A DNA stretch of 64,000 nucleotides from Campylobacter vicugnae (lineage in GTDB: Bacteria > Campylobacterota > Campylobacteria > Campylobacterales > Campylobacteraceae), in the NCBI RefSeq assembly GCF_002139875.1, contig NZ_CP018793.1, forward strand, positions 124,001-188,000. The letters run 5' to 3'. The notes below the pieces were generated by a model that did not search any database, was not told where the DNA came from, and was given only the letters and a program-made list of their open reading frames with translations. Position 1 is the first letter of the stretch, and each line of letters begins with the position of its first letter. The translations under genes and the position numbers were made by a program. Below are positions 1 through 9,569 of this stretch, one piece after another.

Positions 1-441
1 CCCACTAAAAGGCTCATCAAGTAGCATTAAATCAGCACCTACAACAATAGCTCTAATAAATGCTACTCTAGCTCTCATACCGCCACTTAGCTCTTTTGGA
101 TATCTGCTTGCTTCTTGCTTGCTAATGCCTAGCTCTTCAAGCATAGAATAGATCTGGTTTGGATCTGGCTTTTGCATTACTATGGCGATATTTTCATAGG
201 CATTAAGACTCTCAAAAAGTCTATGCTCTTGAAACATATAGGCTATTTTTTTACATATTTTTATCTTTCCATCATTTGGCTTTAAAAGTCCGCTAATAAC
301 TCTTAAAAATGTACTTTTACCACATCCACTTGGACCAAAAAGCGTAACAATCTCGCCTTTTTTAACATTTAAACTAAAATTTTTTATAATCTCTTTTTGA
401 GCTATATGGTAGCTTAAATTCTCAACACTTAAAACACCCAT
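1..441 (-). CDS. ABC transporter ATP-binding protein, NitT/TauT type (partial)
   Basis: This is the ATPase subunit of an importer; the reading frame runs off the left edge, so only about the first 147 residues are present. The visible translation has a Walker A motif (GPSGCGKST), a Q-loop (AYMFQEHRLF), an ABC signature (LSGGMRARVA) and Walker B (LMLLDEP). Its ATG overlaps the permease stop as TAATG, so the two are translationally coupled. It is the third gene of a binding protein-permease-ATPase operon. The SsuB/TauB/NrtD-like class is clear; the substrate (sulfonate, nitrate, thiamine precursor or similar) cannot be read from sequence. Confidence 0.9.
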   Translation of the reverse strand, partial: MGVLSVENLSYHIAQKEIIKNFSLNVKKGEIVTLFGPSGCGKSTFLRVISGLLKPNDGKIKICKKIAYMFQEHRLFESLNAYENIAIVMQKPDPNQIYSMLEELGISKQEASRYPKELSGGMRARVAFIRAIVVGADLMLLDEPFSG

Positions 442-1241
442 TAGTTCTCCTTAATCCAAGGCAAAAATATAATATTAATAGGTTTTATAACAAGAAAATT
501 AAAAAGCAAAATTATCCCTATCATAATAACTACATAAGCCAAAACCTCAGTAGTATCAAGGTAGGCTCTAGCATCAGCTATCTTAGCTCCTACGCCATCA
601 CTAGCACCAAGAAGCTCGGCCATTATTGCTATTTTAACCCCCATAGCTGTTATGATATTTAGCGAATTTAAAAGATAGGGTAAGATATGCGGTAGATAGT
701 AGGCTTTTAATCTTTTGATTAAATTTAATCTATAAGCTATACAAACCTCATTTAGTCTATTATCAAGCGTAATTACACTTAGCATAGAATTAGCAAAACT
801 CAAAGGAAAAATTGCTATAAATACAGTAAAAATCACACTCATATCTCCAAACTCAAACCAAAACAGAGCCAAAACAATCCATATAATCGGTGGCATAGCT
901 AAAAATATATCCATCAGCGGTTTAAAAATTTTGGCTAAGGTTTTAAAACTACCTGCAATTACGCCCAAAACCCACCCAATAATAAAGGCCAAAACTATAC
1001 TAATAGCTGTTCTATATATTGTTAGTGAAATTTGGCTATTGCTACTTGTAATTAGCTCAAATGAACGCTTAAGCACATCAAGTGGAGCTGGTAAGATAAA
1101 ACTACCGCTAAACTCAGAACCGATCTGCCATACGCCTAAAAATATAGCTATAAGTCCAAGTCCGCTAAGCCCTTCAATTAAATAGTTACTAATTTTATGC
1201 AAAGGGCTTAGCTTAATCTCAATTCCATCTTTTATTATCAT
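441..1241 (-). CDS. ABC transporter permease, NitT/TauT type
   Basis: Inner-membrane subunit of the same importer, 266 aa. Several hydrophobic helices are evident. The cytoplasmic-loop region around ANSMLSVITLDNRLNEV and the following LPHILPYLLNSLN stretch resemble the EAA coupling loop of BPD_transp_1 permeases. The ATG overlaps the stop of the upstream binding-protein gene (ATGA). The length is usual for SsuC/TauC-like proteins. Substrate unknown. Confidence 0.88.
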   Translation of the reverse strand: MIIKDGIEIKLSPLHKISNYLIEGLSGLGLIAIFLGVWQIGSEFSGSFILPAPLDVLKRSFELITSSNSQISLTIYRTAISIVLAFIIGWVLGVIAGSFKTLAKIFKPLMDIFLAMPPIIWIVLALFWFEFGDMSVIFTVFIAIFPLSFANSMLSVITLDNRLNEVCIAYRLNLIKRLKAYYLPHILPYLLNSLNIITAMGVKIAIMAELLGASDGVGAKIADARAYLDTTEVLAYVVIMIGIILLFNFLVIKPINIIFLPWIKEN

Positions 1242-2215
1242 AGATATAGCTCTTTACTAGGCATTTTACCTCCTATTAATTTTGGGTTTATATCATAAAT
1301 AATATCAAAAAATAGATCTAAATTTTGAGCGATATCTTGACATCGTTCTACTTTTAAATTCGCATAATTTAGAGCTTCTTTTATTGCTGGTTGCGGGATA
1401 GGAAGGTATTTAGAGCCAAATTGTGCTGCTAGATCAAAACTAGAGTTTATCCATACTAAAGCCTCTTTTAAATCCTTATGAAAGGTATTGAAAAATTCCA
1501 AATTTTCTTGATAAAACTTGCCATTTACTATTAATCCAGCTTGTGGAATTGTAGGAACTTGTTTAAATGTATCAGCCCAAATTTTTTGTATATCTAAAGA
1601 TCGTTTTACATCTACTCCATTTTTCTTAGCTGTTAAGCTCATTGCTGAGGCCATAGGCTCTGATATAAGGATATTATCAAAATCTTTTTTAAAAAACATC
1701 ATCATCGCCTCAGGTGGAGTCTGGACATATGTGATATCGATTTCATTTAAATTTATGCTATTTTTTATACATAATGCTCTAAAGACAATATCTGGCAAAT
1801 CATTTTTAAAGGCCATAATTAGCTTTTTGCCTTCTAAATCTTTTAATGAGTTTAAATTCTCACCCTTGCTAAATATATAGTTTAATCCATTTGTTAAGAT
1901 ATTTAGCATTTTTACATCAAGCCCTTGATTTGCCAAATTTAGCCCTACATTTATAGGTGATGCTGAAAGCAAAAACGAACCACTAGCAAACCCAGCTCTT
2001 AATTGGTCTGGATTTCTCCACTCTTTATAGTTTAAATTTATTAAATTTTTTGCCTCTCCTTGCTTCATTGCTACAGCCACAACAAGCGATATAATCGCAG
2101 GTGCGTTCCATATATCAAGTCTTAATTTTTCACTGCTAAAAAGTAAATTTGGGATACTCAACGCCCCAATGCTAAAGGCTATGCTATGTTGTAAAAATTC
2201 TCTTCTACTACTCAT
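1238..2215 (-). CDS. Tat-exported ABC substrate-binding protein, NitT/TauT (NMT1-like) family
   Basis: Periplasmic receptor of the importer. I chose the ATG at 2215 (MSSRREFLQ...) because GGGAG lies six bases upstream and the protein then begins with a twin-arginine motif (SRREFLQ) and a hydrophobic stretch, a typical Tat signal. The open frame extends 10 codons further upstream, without a better site. The mature part has the two-lobe pattern of NrtA/SsuA/ThiY-like proteins (DIWNAPAIISLVVAVAMKQG; LEGKKLIMAF). It is the first gene of the operon and overlaps the permease by 4 nt. Tat export suggests folding before export; the ligand is unknown. Confidence 0.85.
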   Translation of the reverse strand: MSSRREFLQHSIAFSIGALSIPNLLFSSEKLRLDIWNAPAIISLVVAVAMKQGEAKNLINLNYKEWRNPDQLRAGFASGSFLLSASPINVGLNLANQGLDVKMLNILTNGLNYIFSKGENLNSLKDLEGKKLIMAFKNDLPDIVFRALCIKNSINLNEIDITYVQTPPEAMMMFFKKDFDNILISEPMASAMSLTAKKNGVDVKRSLDIQKIWADTFKQVPTIPQAGLIVNGKFYQENLEFFNTFHKDLKEALVWINSSFDLAAQFGSKYLPIPQPAIKEALNYANLKVERCQDIAQNLDLFFDIIYDINPKLIGGKMPSKELYL

Positions 2216-2346
2216 AAAATCTCCCATAAATAAGTTTATAATCATACAAAAATTATCCTAATAATTATTAAATTTTTTCTATTTTTTAGCTTATAAATAT
2301 AATTTTAATTGAATTTGATTTATTTATAAATAGAAAGAATTAATTT

Positions 2347-2366
2347 GCCTACCTTGTTTGGTAGGC
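2347..2366 (-). terminator. Possible terminator after the phosphoethanolamine-transferase remnant
   Basis: GCCTACC, a 6-nt loop, then GGTAGGC: a perfect 7-bp stem between the remnant's stop and the ABC operon. The run following it on the minus strand (AAATTAATT) is not strongly U-rich, so termination is uncertain. Confidence 0.45.
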
Positions 2367-2382
2367 TTTGAGATTATTTTAA

Positions 2383-4045
2383 TTAATTTTTTAACTCTTT
2401 ATCATAATCCTTGCCAGAAAAGATTCTAACTCTATTAGTGTTAAATTCATCACTAAATATACTCCTACTAGGCTCAAAATCCTCGCTTGTAATACCTAAA
2501 ATATCCATAAATCCATGGATAAAATCATCGCTCATAAATGGCTTATTTTGGGCTTTTTTGATCTTTTCTATTATTTGTGGATTTTTAGCCTTATCACTAA
2601 GATATATCATAAATGGAATTTCAATCATATATCTAGATGCTTTAGCAGAGTTATGCCCCTTAGATTCTCTAAAGTCATATACTTCATCAGCATGATCGCT
2701 AATATAAAAGATAATCGCATTTTCATCTTTATAGAGTTTAAAAATTTCGCTTACTACATAATCATTGTAAGCTATGGCGTTGATATAATCTAGCTTCTCT
2801 TTTAGCCCTTTATTGCTGATTTTATCACCATTTGGATATTTATCTAAATTAGCGTTTTTAAGCTCATCCATATCAAAATATTTTATATTTTATTATTTTT
2901 ATCAAATCTATTAGCATAGCTCATATGTGTTCCCATTAGATGGAATATATGAAATTCCTTATCAGCTTGAACTCTATATTTGTTATACACTTCTAATAAC
3001 TTTTCATCAAAATTATTTTTTAACTCAAGACTAGTGGCAACCCTAGTAAATTCTCTAATCTCAGCACGATCAGATATAACCTCAGGTATATTACCCCATA
3101 TAGACACAGCCTCTTGATTGCTAAACCACTGCGTTTTATATCCAGCGATTTTCATTAGATCTATGATATTCATATGTTCATACCATTTTATGCTTTGGCT
3201 ATTTTCATAGTTGCTAAATGTTAGTAGCTTTGCTAAAGCTGGATTGGTATATGACTCAGGCGAAATAGTATCGCTAAACTCAAATAGATTACCACTATCT
3301 TTAAAAGAGTTTAAATTTGGCGTAGTATCAAGCTAAACCCATATAGACTTTGGTAGTTTCTTTGAGTAGATTCGCCAATTATTAGCACGACTTTTGGGAT
3401 ATTAAGAGTTGTAGTTAGATTATAATCTTTTTGCATTTGAGTATCTAGAGTTTTAGCTAATGCTCTAAATTCATTTAGATACCTGTTTTGTTCAGTTATT
3501 CCATCTTTGATAGTTAAAAACCATCCGCCAAGCCTTAGCCTCTCATCTTCTAAATATTTTGTCCCTTTTGAAAAAATAGCAACTGATATGATAAGAAAAA
3601 GGATAAAATATACTTTTGAATTTAGTGGTTTTGGATTAAATTTAAAAGGAAAATAGAAAAATAAAATAGAAGCCACAATAAAGCCAAATAGAGCCAAAGC
3701 AACATTTAAACTAAAATAGCTTTGCATAAACTCAGCAGCTTCACTTGCTTGCGAGGCTAAAAGCGTATCAAAAAATATTGGATTTAGATAGTTTGAAAAA
3801 TTGATAAATAAAAATATCTCAACAATACCAATAAATGCATAAATTAACACAAAACAAGTCTCTAAAATATTTTTAAATTTAATTGGTAAAAAGCTAAAAA
3901 GATAAAATAGACAAAAAAATAGCCCAAAAGTTTGGAAAAATATCTTAATAAATTGCTTTAATCCCCACTCTATGCTAGGCTCAAGCAAAGCAAAAAGCAA
4001 TGCATTAACAATAGCAATATACTAAAGTTTGCGATTTAATAGCAT
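2383..4045 (-). pseudogene. eptC: Phosphoethanolamine transferase (EptC/CptA-like), inactivated by several mutations
   Basis: Three reading-frame pieces in order make one inner-membrane sulfatase-fold phosphoethanolamine transferase. The N-terminal piece is hydrophobic and ends at the nucleophile motif VVLIIGESTQRNYQSLYG. The middle piece holds HLMGTHMSY and the last holds YISDHADEVYD and KGHNSAKASRYMIEIPF, all characteristic of the family. Lesions seen: an in-frame TAG as codon 8 (4022-4024) after a good start (AAAGGA before ATG 4045); a 1-nt frameshift near 3325-3335, after YGFSL; and another frameshift near 2884-2895. In C. jejuni the homologue decorates lipid A and the flagellar rod protein FlgG. 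As read, this copy cannot make a full enzyme. Confidence 0.88.
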
Positions 4046-4194
4046 TTGTATTATCCTTTTGTAGATTAAAAGCCAGTATTGTAGCCAAAATTTATATAAT
4101 TCCCAAATGCAATTGTAGATAATTACACCACATAAATAGCTTTTTATCTTAAATTTGATAAAATAGTGGCTTTAATTTTATTATCAGGTGCAAA

Positions 4195-5511
4195 ATGGCT
4201 ACCAAACAACTCTCCTTAAAAGCTCTTAGTATTCCTATATTTTTTGAACTATTTTTGCGTTATTTATCGCTGATTATAAATACCTTAATGGTCGCTGCAT
4301 ACTCAAATTTTTTAGTTGGAGCTATGGGTGCTGGTAATCAAATTCTTGATATTTTTATAACTATTTTTGCATTTTTAAGTATCGGTTGTTCAGTTGTCAT
4401 CACTCAAGCAATTGGAGCTAAAGATAAAATCCTAGCTAGAAAGGTAATCCACCAAAGTCTATTTTTAAATTCAATTTTAGGTTTAGTTTGTTCAATAGGT
4501 ATTTTGTGGCATGGAGATTGGATTTTAGAATTAATGAATGTGCCAAAAGAGCTAATGAGCCAAAGTATAATCTACTTGCATATGCTTGGAATTTGCCTAT
4601 TTTTTGATGCTGTTGGGATAGTTTTGGCATCAATAATTCGTGTTTATAATAGAGCTTATAGCGTGATGTTAGTAACTGTATTGATGGACGGCATTACAGT
4701 TATTGGCAATTACTATGTGTTGCATTATACGCAAAGTGAGCTATTTGGCGTAGGGTTATCTACGATTATAGGGCGTGTTGTAGCTATTATTATTTTGGTA
4801 TTTATGCTAGTTTGCCTACTTAAATTTAAACCTACGATAAAAGAATTTATAAAAATTGAGCGTGATGTATTTAATAAAATTATAAAAATTGGTGGCTGGG
4901 CAGCTGGGGAGAATCTATTATGGATTATTCAATATACTATTGCTTTTGGTTTTGTAGCTAGTCTTGGCAAGGAGAGCTTGAGCGTCCAAACCATATATTT
5001 TCAAATTTCTTTATTTATAATGCTAATTGGTCAAGCAATCAGTATAGCAAATGAGATAATAATTGGCAAATTAGTAGGTGCTAAAAAACTACAAATAGCA
5101 TATAAACACACTTGGCGTGCTTTATATATAAGTATTTTAGCATCATTTTTAGTAGCACTTGCTAACTTTATATTTAATCAGCAGACAATGAGTGCGTTAA
5201 ATTTAAATATAGAATTAAAAGAGCTAATGATTCCACTATTTACTCTATCTATATTCTTAGAAGTTGCTAGAACATTTAATATTATAATGGTTAATTCACT
5301 TCGTGCTAGTGGAGATGCGAGATTTTGCTTTTATAGCGGAGTTGTATTTATGTTTGGGGTTTCGCTTCCAGTAGGTTATATTTTGTGTTTTAATTTTGGA
5401 CTTGGAATTTTAGGTGTTTGGATTGGATTTTGTGCTGATGAGGCGCTGCGTGGTATCACTAATGCATGGCGTTGGAAAAGCAAAAAATGGCAAGATAAAG
5501 CCGTAGTTTGA
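4195..5511 (+). CDS. MATE family multidrug/Na+ antiporter
   Basis: 438-aa inner-membrane exporter with about 12 hydrophobic segments. The MATE-typical N-terminal region is present (PIFFELFLRYLSLIINTLM, then AMGAGNQILD and SIGCSVVITQAIGAKD) and repeats in the second half (SIANEIIIGKLVGAKK). AGGTG lies upstream of the ATG. The family exports cationic drugs or metabolites using Na+ or H+ gradients. It is monocistronic and divergent from the eptC remnant. Substrate not predictable. Confidence 0.9.
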   Translation: MATKQLSLKALSIPIFFELFLRYLSLIINTLMVAAYSNFLVGAMGAGNQILDIFITIFAFLSIGCSVVITQAIGAKDKILARKVIHQSLFLNSILGLVCSIGILWHGDWILELMNVPKELMSQSIIYLHMLGICLFFDAVGIVLASIIRVYNRAYSVMLVTVLMDGITVIGNYYVLHYTQSELFGVGLSTIIGRVVAIIILVFMLVCLLKFKPTIKEFIKIERDVFNKIIKIGGWAAGENLLWIIQYTIAFGFVASLGKESLSVQTIYFQISLFIMLIGQAISIANEIIIGKLVGAKKLQIAYKHTWRALYISILASFLVALANFIFNQQTMSALNLNIELKELMIPLFTLSIFLEVARTFNIIMVNSLRASGDARFCFYSGVVFMFGVSLPVGYILCFNFGLGILGVWIGFCADEALRGITNAWRWKSKKWQDKAVV

Positions 5512-5621
5512 TATAATCAGATAAAAATTATATTAATCAAAATTAAACCAAATTTGAGCAAAGTTTTGAGCAAAAAATATACTCCAAAATATGCTAAAAT
5601 CGTATTTTAAGTTTAATTTAA

Positions 5622-5650
5622 TTGACAAAAAAATTAAATTTCATTACAAT
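5622..5650 (+). promoter_or_regulatory. Sigma-70-type promoter for nrfHA
   Basis: TTGACA (5622-5627), 17 nt, then TACAAT (5645-5650), 39 bases before the nrfH GTG. Unusually canonical for Campylobacter, where the -35 box is usually weak. No transcript data. Confidence 0.6.
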
Positions 5651-5689
5651 TTCATTTAACATTTTTATCTTTTTGGGAAGGAGGATAAA

Positions 5690-6190
5690 GTGCAAGGTAA
5701 TAGTAATAACTCTACATTTATGTGGTTTTTAGTTGTTTTAGTAATTATCATTGCAGGTGCTGGATATACTTTTTATAATGCCAAAGGTATGTCGTATTTT
5801 AGCGATGATAGTGCAGCCTGTAACAACTGCCATGTTATGAATGATGTATATGCTAGCTGGCGTAAAAGCCCACACTCAAGAGAGATTAACGGCAAGCCAA
5901 TTGCAAGCTGTAATGACTGCCATTTACCAAATGAGTTTGTAAATAAATGGATAGCCAAAGCTCAAAGTGGTGTTTCTCACGCTTATGCATTTACCTTTAA
6001 TCTAGATGATTTACCGCAAAATTTCACTGCGACTAAAATGAGTAAAAATATGGTACAAGCAAACTGTGTACGCTGTCACTCTCAAATGGTATCAGTAGTG
6101 GTAAATCCAACAACAACTGTAAATCATGCCAATGAACAGCTAAGCTGTGTAAAATGCCATGCTAATGTAGGTCATACACGCGGATTTTAA
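5690..6190 (+). CDS. nrfH: Cytochrome c nitrite reductase small subunit NrfH
   Basis: Membrane-anchored tetrahaem quinol dehydrogenase of the NapC/NirT family, 166 aa, passing electrons from menaquinol to NrfA. One N-terminal transmembrane helix is followed by exactly four haem motifs: CNNCH, CNDCH, CVRCH and CVKCH. The start is a GTG with a very strong AAGGAGG seven bases upstream. It is immediately followed by nrfA, the usual epsilonproteobacterial pair for respiratory nitrite ammonification and nitrosative-stress defence. Confidence 0.96.
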   Translation: MQGNSNNSTFMWFLVVLVIIIAGAGYTFYNAKGMSYFSDDSAACNNCHVMNDVYASWRKSPHSREINGKPIASCNDCHLPNEFVNKWIAKAQSGVSHAYAFTFNLDDLPQNFTATKMSKNMVQANCVRCHSQMVSVVVNPTTTVNHANEQLSCVKCHANVGHTRGF

Positions 6191-6249
6191 GGCTGATTTA
6201 AATACTTTGATAACAAAGTAAATTTAACTTTTATAGAAAGGATAAGAGT

Positions 6250-8106
6250 ATGAAAAAGGCTCTTTTGGCGGTATTAGCTATTGTTGTCTTGATCGGCTTT
6301 GTGCTATTTAACAAAGACATTTCAAGCAAAAAAGCTCAGCCTGATATGGCTGGCGTAGTCTCTAAAGAAGTGGTGAATATGAGCGATGATGATCCACGCT
6401 TTGATGTTTGGGGTAAAAATTTCCCTGAATATGTAGATATGTATTCAGCAGTTGAAAATGAAGCACCATTTGAGACTGAATTTGGTGGTAACCACGCATA
6501 TTCTAAACTAATTAGATATCCACAACTTACAGTTTTATGGGCTGGATATCCATTCTCTATGGACGCAAATGAAGAACGCGGCCACTTCTGGATCCAAGTA
6601 GATCAAATGGATACAGCAAGAAACAATAAAGACTTCTTAAATTCACACGGTTTTGCAGGTTTTGGTGGTCAGCCAGCTGCTTGTATGAACTGCCACAGCG
6701 GTTGGACAAAATGGCTAGAAAATAACGCTGCTCTAGGCGATACACCTCGTGAAAAATGGGTATCATTTAACAGTGCTAAATACTGGACAATGATCAAAAA
6801 TGTACCAGCTCTAGAAGGCATAGCAGAAAATAGCCCAGAACATAGCGGCCCTCACGGCGGTAAAAGAATGGGTGTTGCCTGTGCTGATTGTCACGTACCA
6901 AACACAATGGAACTTCGTGTAACTCGTACAGCTCTAATTAACGCTTTAACAAAATGGAGAGGCTACGAAGCAGATCCAGTAACTGGTGTTAAAGCTACAA
7001 GAAGTGAAATGAGAACTCTAGTTTGTGCGCAATGCCACGTTGAATACTACTTCCGCCCAACTGGTGAGAAAGTAAAAACTATCGGTGAAACAATCGCTAA
7101 TGATACTAGCAAAAAATGGTGGAACGGCACTCAAAAAACTTATGATGAGTTTGATAGCTGGAGAGATGGCAACAAAGCTACTGAAATTGAAGTTGCAGGT
7201 ATTGAGCTAGTATTCCCATGGAAACAATGGGGTAAAAATGAGCCATTTAGAATTGAAATGTTTGATGAGTACTATGATGAAAACTCAACTCGCAGCATAT
7301 TCCCACAAGATTGGGCTCACAAAATTACTAAAGCACCAATGCTAAAAATCCAACACCCTGAAACAGAGCTATACTCAAGCTCAGTTCACGCAGCAAATGG
7401 TGTAAGTTGTGCTGATTGTCATATGCCATATGTAAGAAAAGGCTCAAGCAAAATGACAAATCACAATGTAACTTCTCCGCTTAAAGATATCAACGCTGCT
7501 TGTAAAAGCTGCCATACTCAAAGCGAAGAGTACCTAAAAGCGCAAATCACTGATATCCAAAGATCAATCGCATTTGATCTAAGATCTGTGGAGTATGCTA
7601 CAGTAAGCCTAATCAACGATATCAAAAATATGCGTGATAGACTTGCAACTCTACCTGAATTCCAAAAAGATGGCAAAGCAGATGATAAGAAAATATCTGC
7701 AGTGCTAAAAGAAGTTTTAGAGTTACATAGAAAAGGTCAAATGAGAGGTGACTTCATAGGTGCTGAAAACTCAACAGGTTTCCACAGCCCAAGAGAAGCT
7801 AGCAGAATGCTACTTCAAGCTCTAGAAATGGCTAGAATGGGTCAAACTAAACTAGCTGAAATAGCGCTACAATACGGATTTAGCGATTTTAAAACTAGCA
7901 ACCTAGGTTTTGAAGATATTCAAAAACTAAACCCAGGCGATATTCGCTATAAAGTTGATCTAAATGACGCTCGCCAAAGCACAGGTAAAAACCATAAAGC
8001 AGGCGATCGCTACTATGAACATCATAATATAAATGATGGTCCAGATGCTAAACTTTTAGAGCTAGATAAAAACAACAAACCTTACAACTATAAGGTTCTT
8101 GACTAA
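6250..8106 (+). CDS. nrfA: Pentahaem cytochrome c nitrite reductase NrfA
   Basis: Periplasmic enzyme reducing nitrite to ammonium, 618 aa, with an N-terminal signal/anchor helix. Five haem motifs are visible: CMNCH (about residue 147), CADCH, CAQCH, CADCH and CKSCH. In most NrfA proteins the first, catalytic haem is bound by CxxCK; here it is CMNCH, as I recall for C. jejuni NrfA. This means no special lyase for a Lys-ligated haem should be needed. AAAGGA precedes the ATG. A strong terminator follows. Confidence 0.96.
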   Translation: MKKALLAVLAIVVLIGFVLFNKDISSKKAQPDMAGVVSKEVVNMSDDDPRFDVWGKNFPEYVDMYSAVENEAPFETEFGGNHAYSKLIRYPQLTVLWAGYPFSMDANEERGHFWIQVDQMDTARNNKDFLNSHGFAGFGGQPAACMNCHSGWTKWLENNAALGDTPREKWVSFNSAKYWTMIKNVPALEGIAENSPEHSGPHGGKRMGVACADCHVPNTMELRVTRTALINALTKWRGYEADPVTGVKATRSEMRTLVCAQCHVEYYFRPTGEKVKTIGETIANDTSKKWWNGTQKTYDEFDSWRDGNKATEIEVAGIELVFPWKQWGKNEPFRIEMFDEYYDENSTRSIFPQDWAHKITKAPMLKIQHPETELYSSSVHAANGVSCADCHMPYVRKGSSKMTNHNVTSPLKDINAACKSCHTQSEEYLKAQITDIQRSIAFDLRSVEYATVSLINDIKNMRDRLATLPEFQKDGKADDKKISAVLKEVLELHRKGQMRGDFIGAENSTGFHSPREASRMLLQALEMARMGQTKLAEIALQYGFSDFKTSNLGFEDIQKLNPGDIRYKVDLNDARQSTGKNHKAGDRYYEHHNINDGPDAKLLELDKNNKPYNYKVLD

Positions 8107-8118
8107 TCTAGATAATAG

Positions 8119-8142
8119 GGCGGGGCTTAGGCTCCGCCTTTT
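8119..8142 (+). terminator. Rho-independent terminator of nrfHA
   Basis: GGCGGGGC, loop TTAG, GCTCCGCC, then TTTT: an 8-bp GC-rich stem with one G-U pair, 13 bases after the nrfA stop. Confidence 0.85.
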
Positions 8143-8232
8143 ATCCATAAATCAAATTTCATTCTATTAAATCCAATAATCATAATACAACTATTATCGC
8201 TTTTTATATCAATAAAAAAGAATTTATAATTT

Positions 8233-8253
8233 TGATAATTAATATTATTATAA
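8233..8253. promoter_or_regulatory. Candidate Fur-type operator upstream of the iron-binding protein gene
   Basis: TGATAATTAATATTATTATA is an AT-rich near-palindrome resembling Fur boxes, 50 nt before the start of an Fe(III)-binding protein gene. In such AT-rich DNA this could arise by chance. Confidence 0.3.
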
Positions 8254-8302
8254 GTATTCTTTAGCTACTATTTTACGATCAAATCAACAAAAGGAAAAAT
8301 AG

Positions 8303-9283
8303 ATGAAAAAACTACTTTTAACTGCGGCTTTTGCTTGTATGGCTTTAGCTAATGAGATAAATTTATATAGTGGCAAGGGACTAGATCCAAAACTTGCTAA
8401 TATATTTGAATCCCAAACAGGTATTAAAATCAATATCATCAAAGATAAAGAGCAAATGGCTAAAATGAACGCACCAGATTCTAAAGCTGATCTATTTATG
8501 GGTATGGATGTAAGCACATTTGCCAAATTGCAAAATGATGACAAGCTTGCTCCAGCTAAATCTAAAATCATAGACTCCATCGTCCCAGCAAATTTAAAAG
8601 ATAAAAATAACGAATGGATAGGATTATCTAAAAGAGCTAGAGTAATCGTCTATGACAAAAAGGCAATTGATCCAAAATTAATCCAAAATTACGAAGATTT
8701 AGCAAAGCCAGAGCTAAAAGGCAAGCTATTAATGCGTACTTCAAATGTATCATTTAATAGATCTTTACTAGCATCTATCATTGCAAATGATGGCGAAGAC
8801 AGAGCCAAAGAGTGGGCCAAAGGAACTCTAAATAATCTAGCTAGAGATCCAAAAGGCGGCGATAGAGAACAAGCTCGTGGCGTATATGAAGGCATTGGAG
8901 CAGTAGGTGTGATGAATAGCTACTATATCATCACGCTACTAAATTCTAAAAAGCAAAGCGACCAAGAAACAGCCAAAAGTCTAGGCGTGATATTCCCTAA
9001 TCAAGATGGCCGTGGAACTCATATAAATATCACTGGAATCGCTCTTTTAAAATCTAGCCAAAATAAAGACGCAGCTATTAAATTTATCGAGTTTATGCTA
9101 AGCAAAGAGGCTCAAGAGATTTTAGTATCTACAAGCCACGAATACCCAGTAAATAAAGATGCTAAACCAAGCAAAGAGATTACAGCATTAGGCAAATTTA
9201 AAGAAGATAGCATATCGCTTAATAAAGTTGCTAATGAGCTAGAAAACGCACAAAAAATCTATAAAGAATTAGGCTGGAAATAG
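8303..9283 (+). CDS. Fe(III) ABC transporter periplasmic binding protein (FbpA/CfbpA-like)
   Basis: 326 aa with a cleavable signal peptide (MKKLLLTAAFACMALA, cut before NEINLYS). The fold family is FbpA/FutA: INLYSGKGLDPKLANIFESQ at the start, a YYI-type tyrosine cluster (MNSYYIITLL) near residue 214 where these proteins ligate ferric iron, and a C-terminal EYPVNKD segment. C. jejuni has a homologous ferric-binding protein next to permease and ATPase genes. Here the gene stands alone between two terminators, so its membrane partners must lie elsewhere. A possible Fur box lies upstream. Confidence 0.85.
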   Translation: MKKLLLTAAFACMALANEINLYSGKGLDPKLANIFESQTGIKINIIKDKEQMAKMNAPDSKADLFMGMDVSTFAKLQNDDKLAPAKSKIIDSIVPANLKDKNNEWIGLSKRARVIVYDKKAIDPKLIQNYEDLAKPELKGKLLMRTSNVSFNRSLLASIIANDGEDRAKEWAKGTLNNLARDPKGGDREQARGVYEGIGAVGVMNSYYIITLLNSKKQSDQETAKSLGVIFPNQDGRGTHINITGIALLKSSQNKDAAIKFIEFMLSKEAQEILVSTSHEYPVNKDAKPSKEITALGKFKEDSISLNKVANELENAQKIYKELGWK

Positions 9284-9319
9284 TTTAATATATAATTTTA
9301 TATTTTTATTGCGATAATA

Positions 9320-9355
9320 AGCTACCGTTAAAGCTATGCTTTACGGGGCTTTTTA
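9320..9355 (+). terminator. Rho-independent terminator after the iron-binding protein gene
   Basis: TAAAGC (9329-9334), loop TAT, GCTTTA, extended by CCG/CGG and AGC/GCT pairing, ending in TTTTT. Imperfect but stable stem with a U-tract. Confidence 0.75.
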
Positions 9356-9531
9356 AATTTGCTTTTTACATTGTATAATTTTAGCAAAATTACCACAAAA
9401 TAAATTCATTAAAATCCTATAAATATAAAATTTTTTCTTAATAAGCCTTGATAAACAAAGAGATTTTTCTACCGCAAAATAATATTCAGCGCTAATTAAG
9501 TCAAATTTAAGTATAATCTTGTCGAAGTTCG

Positions 9532-9569
9532 TAGGGGCGACGGAGTAGCGGATTTTCCGCTCCGCCCTA
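9532..9569. repeat. GC-rich hairpin at the end of the Abi-like gene
   Basis: GGGCG (9535-9539) pairs with CGCCC (9563-9567), and AGCGGA with TCCGCT inside, loop TTT. It overlaps the Abi-like gene's stop. Markedly more GC-rich than its surroundings, with no U-tract on either strand. It could be an intergenic palindromic element or a weak terminator. Confidence 0.5.
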
